Source: Lysobacterales bacterium (GTDB lineage: Bacteria > Pseudomonadota > Gammaproteobacteria > Xanthomonadales > Marinicellaceae). From it: a stretch of DNA of 12,963 nt. Within the stretch, counting starts at the first letter, position 1. Each line of letters begins with the position of its first letter. The stretch lies in contig JALWML010000436.1 of assembly GCA_027083915.1 (NCBI GenBank), positions 1 through 12,963 of the forward strand, read 5' to 3'. The notes beneath the pieces were generated by a model. That model was not told the DNA's origin. It did not search any database and saw nothing but the letters and a program-made list of their open reading frames with translations. The position numbers and the translations under genes are program-made. Below are positions 7,736 through 12,963 of this stretch, one piece after another.

Positions 7736-8128
7736 TTATTTATAGTCTTGGTAGGATTTTTCTTCGACAAGTTCTGAACCCAGTAGAAGATTAACTTCTT
7801 TTTTGACTGCTGCGCGTTTATCATTTTCATAATATACACTGCGAGCAATTTGGATAAACTCGTCATCAAATTCTTTTTTAGATTCTTTTATACGAATATT
7901 GTCTTCGATGTTCCATAAACTTTGATTAACCTGTTTAAGTTGTTCTTTAAGTTGATTAATTTTAGACGAAGCGGTCACTTTGTCATTCCAGGTATTGGTT
8001 AGAATGGATAGTTCATGGCGAACATTTTTAAGTTTGTCTGCCGCTGTGATGTTTTGTTCTTTAATTTCTAAAATAGTGATTTTATCCAAAATTTCACCAT
8101 AGGAAACGGGTGTATTAATTAAGCTCAT
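7736..8128 (-). CDS. DUF6165 family protein
   Basis: A small soluble protein of 130 residues. It starts with SLINTPVSYGEILDKITILEIK and ends with a segment containing ARSVYYENDKRAAVKKEVN and LLGSELVEEKSY. These are the conserved ends of the DUF6165 family as I know it. The middle (about 30-85) is charged and heptad-like, suggesting a helical coiled coil. There is no signal peptide or membrane helix. The function is unknown. The start ATG lies two bases after the stop of the upstream DUF6524 gene. An AGAGGA Shine-Dalgarno sits inside the end of that gene, so translation is probably coupled. It is closed by the strong hairpin at 7674-7708. Confidence 0.8.
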   Translation of the reverse strand: MSLINTPVSYGEILDKITILEIKEQNITAADKLKNVRHELSILTNTWNDKVTASSKINQLKEQLKQVNQSLWNIEDNIRIKESKKEFDDEFIQIARSVYYENDKRAAVKKEVNLLLGSELVEEKSYQDYK

Positions 8129-8130
8129 TT

Positions 8131-8535
8131 TTAATCCTCTAAATCATCTGTGTCTAATTGACCGGTTAATTTTCTGCGTATATGTGACCATGAAATTCCT
8201 ATACCAAGAATAGTTCCAACCACTATCAGTGCGATCCATGTTATTGCTGTTCTATTTTCAAGACTCATCCACCCTTGGTCAATAAATAGCCAAACAATGG
8301 TAGAACTCACTGCAGTTGCTAATACAATGCCCAAAACACCAATGGAGCGAAAGGTGGCTCGAATAAAGATGATATAAATGACAAGCATAACCAGAGAGGC
8401 CAATATTTTCAAAGGAAGCTGAACATTTTCAAAAGGAATTAACCAGTGAAATAGTGAGTAATGTGTAGGGTTATATGTTATTAAAACAATCAATACGGCA
8501 AACAACCACCGTAAAATAAAGCCACCTGCTTTCAT
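8131..8535 (-). CDS. DUF6524 family four-helix inner-membrane protein
   Basis: A 134-residue protein with four predicted TM helices, roughly at residues 8-22, 40-58, 64-86 and 97-116. A basic segment (HIRRK) and then an acidic tail (DTDDLED) follow. The N-terminus GGFILRWLFAVLIVLITYNPTHYSLFHW (shown here as GGFILRWLFAVL and YNPTHYSLFHW) and the RATFRSIGVLG stretch match the DUF6524 family from memory. The positive-inside rule puts the HIRRK segment in the cytoplasm. The function is unknown. It is the first gene of a two-gene unit with DUF6165. An AGGA sits about ten bases before the ATG. The promoter must lie in the 146-bp divergent gap shared with the mltF-like gene. Confidence 0.75.
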   Translation of the reverse strand: MKAGGFILRWLFAVLIVLITYNPTHYSLFHWLIPFENVQLPLKILASLVMLVIYIIFIRATFRSIGVLGIVLATAVSSTIVWLFIDQGWMSLENRTAITWIALIVVGTILGIGISWSHIRRKLTGQLDTDDLED

Positions 8536-8581
8536 ACTGTATATCCTATTAACAAAAAATCAATTATACAAAATTTAAAAT

Positions 8582-8630
8582 GATTAATTTAGTTAATCCC
8601 ATTAAATTAAGAAAATGATTTCAATTTTCT
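8582..8630. repeat. two adjacent AT-rich inverted repeats in a divergent promoter region
   Basis: GATTAA (8582-8587) with TTAATC (8593-8598) forms a 6-bp palindrome with a 5-nt spacer. AGAAAAT (8610-8616) with ATTTTCT (8624-8630) forms a 7-bp palindrome with a 7-nt spacer. Both lie between the divergent DUF6524 and mltF-like genes. They could be operators or simply AT-rich chance palindromes. Confidence 0.35.
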
Positions 8631-8681
8631 CATTGATAACGTTAGACTGTAATTTCTTTAAATAATGCGGAACAGCATCAC

Positions 8682-10022
8682 TTGATAAATATTTTTAAAA
8701 ACAAAGCCATTTTTTATTTTCTCTTGGTGATAAGTTTGTACTTGTTTTTATATAGCCCGACCAACAAACTAAATGATTGGCAAAAGATTAAAGCGCGGGG
8801 GTATTTATCATGGGTTACTCGACCGAGTCCATTGACGTACTATGAGAGTTTGGACGGAATAATTGGCCTTGAATATGATATTTTGAGGCAATTTTGTGAG
8901 AAAAACGGATTAAAATTAAACACCATAGTCAGTCATTCTAATAAAGAATTATTTGCTTTGCTTTCTAAACATACTGTTGATGTTGCTGGAGCCAATCTGA
9001 TAGCAACTCAAAAAAGATTATCTCAATTTTTAGCAACTACTGGTTATGATCAGACCTCAATAAAATTAGTCAGCTCTTTGAGAAAGGAAAAAATTAAATC
9101 TTTGAATAAATTACCTTCATTAAATGGTGAGGTATTGGCTCATTCATCTTATGTTGATATTGCTGAAGATTTAATTAAAAAATACCAAGCAGTCATAAGC
9201 TTTATCGAAAATAAAAGTTTATATGAATTGTTATTAAGAGTTGTTAATGGAGATAGTGACTATACCTTGGTTGACTCTAATATTTTGTCAGTCTATCGCC
9301 CTTATGTTCCAAATTTGCGTGTTGGAATTCAATTGACAGAAATAAAAGAAATTGTTTTTCTACTGCCTTCAACAGGAGATAATTCTGTAAAACATCACAT
9401 TGATGAGTTTATTCAAGAGTATAAAAGGGCAGGGTATGTTGAACACTATAAAACAATTATTAATCAATCTCTCCCTCGTTCTAAACCTGCAGATACTGTT
9501 CAATTTCTTAAAAACTATAAAAATAGGTGGGAGAATGTCAAAAAATATATTTATGATGTTGCAAGTAAATATAACGTAAGTCCCATTTTGTTGGGAGCAA
9601 TCAGTTATCAAGAATCTCACTGGAATGCTAAAGCTGTTTCACCAACCTTGGTTAAAGGCATCATGATGTTGACAAAAGAAGTGGCAAAAGAACAAGGTGT
9701 AACTGATAGACTTGATTTAGTGCAATCATTGGAAGGTGGAGTTAGGCATTATCTCAAAACCCTAGAAAAAATACCGAAAAGGATTAATCAGTCTGATCGA
9801 GTTAAATTTGCTTTAGCTTCTTATAATATTGGTTTTGGCAATCTCGAAAAAGCACGCATACTGGCACAACAGTCTGGGAAGAATCCAGATTCTTGGCAAG
9901 ACGTTAAACCTTTTTTAAAACAATTAAATGAAATATCTCATGTTGATGGAGAAACAGCCGTTAAATATGTGGAAAATATCCAAGTCTATAAAAATTTGTT
10001 ACAGTGGAAAGAACAACAATAA
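8682..10022 (+). CDS. mltF: membrane-bound lytic murein transglycosylase F-like
   Basis: A 446-residue protein (E. coli MltF is a little over 500). A hydrophobic N-terminal segment (about 8-26) is a signal or anchor, with no lipobox seen. An extracellular solute-binding (SBP family 3) domain follows (about 35-255), with ARGYLSWVTRPSPLTYYE and GLEYDILRQFCEKNGLKL. The SLT goose-lysozyme-like domain (about 285-440) has the catalytic Glu311 in ISYQESHWNAKAVSP, then IMMLTKE, LASYNIGFGNL and NPDSW..VK. The family cleaves the MurNAc-GlcNAc bond of peptidoglycan with 1,6-anhydro product formation in the periplasm. The usual SPTGV.G..MLT reads SPTLVKGIMMLT here. The segment between NPDSW and YVENI is shorter than in E. 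coli, which explains part of the reduced length. The start is a TTG; no ATG or GTG lies upstream before a stop at 8643, and GGAA is nine bases before it. It is probably transcribed alone. Confidence 0.88.
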   Translation: MINIFKNKAIFYFLLVISLYLFLYSPTNKLNDWQKIKARGYLSWVTRPSPLTYYESLDGIIGLEYDILRQFCEKNGLKLNTIVSHSNKELFALLSKHTVDVAGANLIATQKRLSQFLATTGYDQTSIKLVSSLRKEKIKSLNKLPSLNGEVLAHSSYVDIAEDLIKKYQAVISFIENKSLYELLLRVVNGDSDYTLVDSNILSVYRPYVPNLRVGIQLTEIKEIVFLLPSTGDNSVKHHIDEFIQEYKRAGYVEHYKTIINQSLPRSKPADTVQFLKNYKNRWENVKKYIYDVASKYNVSPILLGAISYQESHWNAKAVSPTLVKGIMMLTKEVAKEQGVTDRLDLVQSLEGGVRHYLKTLEKIPKRINQSDRVKFALASYNIGFGNLEKARILAQQSGKNPDSWQDVKPFLKQLNEISHVDGETAVKYVENIQVYKNLLQWKEQQ

Positions 10023-10100
10023 GTGATGATATTTCTGGATTTGGGTAAAACACGCTATTATGAGGATATATTTTTAATTTTTTTTAATTTAATGATAGAA

Positions 10101-10109
10101 TGCTATAAA
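10101..10109 (+). promoter_or_regulatory. extended -10 promoter for the PP2C gene
   Basis: TGCTATAAA is an extended -10 (TG-N-TATAAA) placed 20 bp before the ATG at 10130, implying a leader of about 15 nt. The -35 region is only T-rich (TTTTTA at 10081-10086, 17 bp upstream). The short leader leaves room for little or no Shine-Dalgarno, and none is seen. Confidence 0.45.
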
Positions 10110-10129
10110 AGACTAATAGTTTAAATCAT

Positions 10130-10837
10130 ATGAAATTTAAAATTGGACACGTTACCCATACAGGAATCAAGCGAGATCATAACGAAGATACTTATGGCGT
10201 GAGTAACGATTTGAACTTATGGCTGGTTGCCGATGGAATGGGTGGACATGACCATGGAGAGCTTGCTAGCGCTATGGCGCGAGATTCTGTTTTACATTTT
10301 TTGAATAATAATGAGTCACTTAAAGACAGCATCTTAAAAGCAAATCAGTCAATTATTGATAGTTCTTATGAACGTGGTGGTGATTTGCCAATGGGAACAA
10401 CTATTGTTCTGCTTCAAATAAAAAACAATAAATATTATGCGGCTTGGGTTGGTGACAGTCGAATTTATAAATGTTCGAATAATCAGTTGCAATCAATATC
10501 TACCGATCATTCTTATGTTCAAGAATTAGTTGATCAAAACTTAATCACTCTTGAGCAAGCACGCACTCACCCGCACAGAAATGTCGTCACTCAGGCATTA
10601 GGTGTAACTGATAATTCTGAAATCAAAGTATCACTCAAAAGTGGTAATGTTGCTGTTGGTGATAAGTTTCTTTTATGCAGTGATGGATTATCCGAAGAAG
10701 TTGAGGATAATAAAATAGAAGAAATTTTATCAAAAAATATTCATCCACAAGAAATTGCCGATCAATTGACTATTGCTGCACTCAAATCTGGTGGTTCTGA
10801 TAATATTACTGTTCTTGTAATTGAAGTTGTTTCTTAG
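10130..10837 (+). CDS. PP2C-family Ser/Thr protein phosphatase (PrpC/Stp-like)
   Basis: A compact single-domain phosphatase of 235 residues, normal for bacterial PrpC/Stp1 types. The motifs run in order: RDHNED (Asp20), VADGMGGH (Asp35), MGTT (about 88-91), AWVGDSRIY (about 105), TDHS, NVVTQALG, LLCSDGLSEE (Asp185) and GGSDNIT (Asp224). The Asp residues form the Mn/Mg site. It is predicted to remove phosphate from Ser/Thr in the cytoplasm, reversing a Hanks-type kinase. No such kinase, FHA protein or type VI secretion gene lies in the window, so its partner is unknown. All key residues are present and there is no membrane segment or extra domain. The last 32 bp overlap the 3' end of mobA on the other strand. 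Confidence 0.93.
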   Translation: MKFKIGHVTHTGIKRDHNEDTYGVSNDLNLWLVADGMGGHDHGELASAMARDSVLHFLNNNESLKDSILKANQSIIDSSYERGGDLPMGTTIVLLQIKNNKYYAAWVGDSRIYKCSNNQLQSISTDHSYVQELVDQNLITLEQARTHPHRNVVTQALGVTDNSEIKVSLKSGNVAVGDKFLLCSDGLSEEVEDNKIEEILSKNIHPQEIADQLTIAALKSGGSDNITVLVIEVVS

Positions 10838-11354
10838 CCTTTTGCCACTGTTGTGGTGAGTTAGTGTTAAGGAATAACTCTTCCTCAAAATCATGCTCAA
10901 TAATTGTTGTATTGAGTTGTTTAAAAAGCTGATTCAATGACAGTTCTTTATGTTCTATTTGTGTATTGATGATAGTACGTATTTTTTCCGTATTTGTTAA
11001 AATAAAAGGAAATTTATAATGAGCCAAGTGGCTTAAATCACGCTTATGATTTTCGATTAAATGAATCAGCACTTCCACCTGAAGTAAAGGCATATCCACA
11101 GGTACAAATAGAATATCTTTATAAGGTGTTAAATGCGTTAAACACGAAATTATGCCTCCTAAAGGTCCGTGGTTTACATGCAAATCTTTAATACCATTTG
11201 GACCACTTTCAAAGACTTTTTGAATTCCTGTTTTTTTTAGCAAGTTTTTTGTTTTTTCTAACAATGTTTGATTGTTGAAAGTCAGTTGGGATTTGTCTGT
11301 TCCCATTCGTGAAGATAATCCTCCTGCTAAAACAACTCCTGCAATATCTTGCAT
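10806..11354 (-). CDS. mobA: molybdenum cofactor guanylyltransferase
   Basis: A 182-residue nucleotidyltransferase. The N-terminal signature GVVLAGGLSSRMGTDKSQL (about 6-24) is the GTP-binding loop of MobA. PLGGI (about 64-68) and the metal-binding Asp in FVPVDMPLL (about 86-94) follow. The family joins GMP to Mo-molybdopterin, giving the MGD cofactor used by nitrate reductase, formate dehydrogenase and DMSO reductase-type enzymes. The ATG shares one base with the TAA of moeA (TAATG), so translation is coupled. It is the last visible gene of the regulator-moeA-mobA operon. Its C-terminus (Gln/Lys-rich) runs 32 bp into the PP2C gene on the opposite strand. The length is slightly shorter than E. 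coli MobA (194 residues). Confidence 0.92.
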   Translation of the reverse strand: MQDIAGVVLAGGLSSRMGTDKSQLTFNNQTLLEKTKNLLKKTGIQKVFESGPNGIKDLHVNHGPLGGIISCLTHLTPYKDILFVPVDMPLLQVEVLIHLIENHKRDLSHLAHYKFPFILTNTEKIRTIINTQIEHKELSLNQLFKQLNTTIIEHDFEEELFLNTNSPQQWQKAKKQLQLQEQ

Positions 11355-12628
11355 TACAAGACCATTTGATTTGGAGTCATAGGAGCAATGTTTATCAGTT
11401 CTCCTTTATTTATATGCTCACAGCCCTCAGGTAAAATCAACCAACAATTGGATTGAGCAAATGAACAAGATTGATACGAGCCTTGATCCATAAGCATTTC
11501 TACACACAATTGACCTTTTTTATCAATGTGAGCTTGTGCTTTAGCAAAGGTGCGAAAACCTTTCTTCTTTGAAATGTCGGAGCATACTTTAGCAGTGAGC
11601 ATTTTCTCCTCAGGAAGTTGAAGCATTGTGCGTATAAATGGAGAGACAAAAAATCGCATACCAGCTGCTGCTGCAATTGGATTTCCAGGCAAGCCAAAGT
11701 AAATAATTCCATTAGGTAGCTCTGCAAATAATATGGGCTTTCCTGGGCGTATTTTTGCTTTATGGAAATGAATTTTGGCTCCGCGAGCACGTAAGGCTTG
11801 TGGAATAAAATCATATTTCCCCATGGAAACAGCTCCTGTTGAAAAAATAATTTTCACTTGCTTAGCAATGGCTTCATCTATCAGGGTATTAAAGGCATCG
11901 ATATTGTCTTTGCAACGACCAACAAAAACAGGATCACAATTGAGATTATGCGAATAGGATTTTAAAAAAGGTTGATTAGAGTTGAAAATTTTACCAGAAG
12001 TTAATGATGATGTGGTTTTTTTAGCCAGTTCATTACCAGTTGACAAAATAGCAACTTTTACTTTCTTTACAACTTCAACGTGCTTAATACCTACTGTTGC
12101 CAATGCCATAATATGCTGTGATTGAATGATAGTGTGTTTGTTGGCTACCACTTCATTAATGCGGTAATCAGTGCCGAGCTTTCTAATATTTCGACCCTTG
12201 TGAACAGATTCTGTGATAGTAATTGATTTATGGTCATTTTGTTCATTAATGCTGACGTTTTCTATTTGAATGATGCCATCAAATATGTCTGGAACAGGGG
12301 CTCCAGTCATGATTTCCCATGCTAAATGTTCTGTTTTTGCGTTAATTTCTTGGCAATCACCTGCTTGAATACTTCCAGATACAATAAGTGTGATGCTTCC
12401 CTTGTTTTCAATAGCTTCATTTACAATCTTTGTTTGAACTGCAAAACCATCCATTGCTGAGTTATTGAAACTGGGAACATTTATCGGTGATAAAATATCT
12501 TCAGACAATAAGCGATTGCTCGAATTTTCTAAATTACATGTTTCACTTGAGTTAATGAGGTGCTGGCTGGCGACTTGTTTAATTAGTTCCAGTGCTTCGG
12601 CATAGGGTAATAATTTATTTTTATTCAT
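11354..12628 (-). CDS. moeA: molybdopterin molybdenumtransferase
   Basis: A 424-residue enzyme, close to the 411 of E. coli MoeA. It inserts molybdate into adenylylated molybdopterin. All domains are present: VPSFNNSAMDGFAV with Asp60, EIMTGAPVP with Thr108, AILSTGNEL with Glu200, STGAVSMGKYDF with Asp273, RPGKPILFA, and FGLPGNPIAA. These correspond to the catalytic residues known in E. coli MoeA (D59, T100, E188, D259). The usual GGVS is GAVS here, a variant I believe is common in one MoeA group. The ATG is one base after the stop of the upstream regulator, with no strong Shine-Dalgarno, so it probably depends on coupled translation. The moeA-mobA pair behind an Fnr-like regulator suggests a dedicated copy for a respiratory molybdoenzyme. 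Confidence 0.93.
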   Translation of the reverse strand: MNKNKLLPYAEALELIKQVASQHLINSSETCNLENSSNRLLSEDILSPINVPSFNNSAMDGFAVQTKIVNEAIENKGSITLIVSGSIQAGDCQEINAKTEHLAWEIMTGAPVPDIFDGIIQIENVSINEQNDHKSITITESVHKGRNIRKLGTDYRINEVVANKHTIIQSQHIMALATVGIKHVEVVKKVKVAILSTGNELAKKTTSSLTSGKIFNSNQPFLKSYSHNLNCDPVFVGRCKDNIDAFNTLIDEAIAKQVKIIFSTGAVSMGKYDFIPQALRARGAKIHFHKAKIRPGKPILFAELPNGIIYFGLPGNPIAAAAGMRFFVSPFIRTMLQLPEEKMLTAKVCSDISKKKGFRTFAKAQAHIDKKGQLCVEMLMDQGSYQSCSFAQSNCWLILPEGCEHINKGELINIAPMTPNQMVL

Positions 12629-12629
12629 G

Positions 12630-12963
12630 TTATTTAAATCGGCATTCTAAATGGTTGTTTTTAAATTGACAATGTATTGATAGGTTTTCGTCGCAGTAAT
12701 GACAGAGCATTTTAATGTCTTTAATTTGAATCTGATGTTTCTCTGAAGATAAACCTCTGTTTTTGAATGACTTTAATGAGCGAGAAAATGTTTCGGGTTT
12801 CATGTCAAGTAATGATGCAATAATAGTTTTTTCGTAAGGCAATAGTATTGTGTTAGGGTTTTTTTGTTCAATAAATTGCTTGAGCAAAAACCAACCAACT
12901 CTCTCTTTAGAGGATTTTAATCGATTATTGTCAATTTGACTTAAGTAGCTACGAGAGGTTTGC
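12630..12963 (-). CDS. Crp/Fnr-family transcriptional regulator, C-terminal part (5' end outside window)
   Basis: The frame is open to the window edge, so the TTG at 12887 is not a start. The visible ~110 residues begin in the dimer helix and continue with SSKERVGWFLLKQFIEQ, typical of the Crp/Fnr hinge. The winged HTH contains LPYEKTIIASLLDMKPETF followed by SRSLKSF. The recognition helix has Glu-x-x-Ser-Arg (ETFSR), as in FNR (E209, S212, R213), so TTGAT-N4-ATCAA sites are predicted. After the wing comes a tail with four cysteines (CHYC, then HC and EC). The sensor domain is missing from the window, so it is unclear whether this is an iron-sulfur FNR, a DNR-type NO sensor or another member. 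It lies one base upstream of moeA in the same operon, which fits a role in anaerobic or nitrate respiration. Confidence 0.88.
   Translation of the reverse strand, partial: QTSRSYLSQIDNNRLKSSKERVGWFLLKQFIEQKNPNTILLPYEKTIIASLLDMKPETFSRSLKSFKNRGLSSEKHQIQIKDIKMLCHYCDENLSIHCQFKNNHLECRFK

Noticed and set aside
8682..9450. Stand-alone amino-acid ABC transporter binding protein
   Set aside because: The SBP-like domain is continuous with an SLT domain carrying the catalytic Glu, which is the MltF architecture; no permease or ATPase gene is nearby.
11500..11814. 104-codon open frame in another frame of moeA
   Set aside because: It is nested in moeA on the same strand, shows no recognisable domain, and moeA motifs are intact across it.
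12630..12887. A complete 85-residue regulator starting at TTG 12887
   Set aside because: The frame continues open to the window edge with the expected Crp/Fnr hinge residues upstream of that TTG.

Overview
The window (about 13 kb, AT-rich, GC roughly one third by eye) looks like chromosomal DNA of a low-GC gammaproteobacterium. The main reasons are a Crp/Vfr-type regulator whose recognition helix matches E. coli CRP, an MltF-type lytic transglycosylase, TrhO, and a DUF1631 protein. The exact lineage cannot be fixed from the sequence alone. No tRNA, rRNA, CRISPR array, insertion sequence or phage gene was seen.

Layout, left to right. (1) 1-206: the 3' end of a crp/vfr-like gene, running into the window on the + strand. 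(2) 303-2585: a large DUF1631 gene on the - strand, convergent with crp. (3) 2586-2940: a 355-bp divergent intergenic region. It holds a perfect TGTGA-N6-TCACA CRP site, a duplicated 11-mer and an open frame without a start codon. (4) 2944-6555: a 1.2-kaa membrane hybrid histidine kinase. Its parts are a periplasmic beta-propeller, a Y_Y_Y domain, one TM helix, HisKA, HATPase and a receiver, with no DNA-binding output. (5) 6642-7628: trhO, a tRNA U34 hydroxylase, followed by a strong 12-bp inverted-repeat terminator. (6) 7736-8535: a translationally coupled - strand pair, a four-helix DUF6524 membrane protein and then a DUF6165 coiled-coil protein. (7) 8682-10022: an MltF-like lytic transglycosylase. 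(8) 10130-10837: a PP2C-type Ser/Thr phosphatase with its own candidate promoter. (9) 10806-12963: a tight - strand operon of a Crp/Fnr-family regulator (partial), moeA and mobA. The 3' end of mobA overlaps the 3' end of the phosphatase gene by 32 bp.

How the parts may connect. The right end is a molybdenum-cofactor module: MoeA inserts Mo and MobA makes the guanylyl dinucleotide form. It is co-transcribed with a regulator whose recognition helix carries the E..SR pattern of FNR/DNR. This suggests the edge of an anaerobic or nitrate-respiration locus that continues beyond the window. The left end carries the matching global cAMP-type regulator, and a site for it lies about 2.5 kb away between the DUF1631 and hybrid-kinase genes. 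The middle is a mix of envelope (MltF, DUF6524), signalling (hybrid kinase, PP2C) and translation (TrhO) genes. Most appear to be independently transcribed.

No clearly new system was found. The least explained items are the DUF6524-DUF6165 pair, the orphan propeller hybrid kinase, the Cys-rich tail of the Fnr-like regulator, and the unassigned open frame in the 2586-2940 gap.
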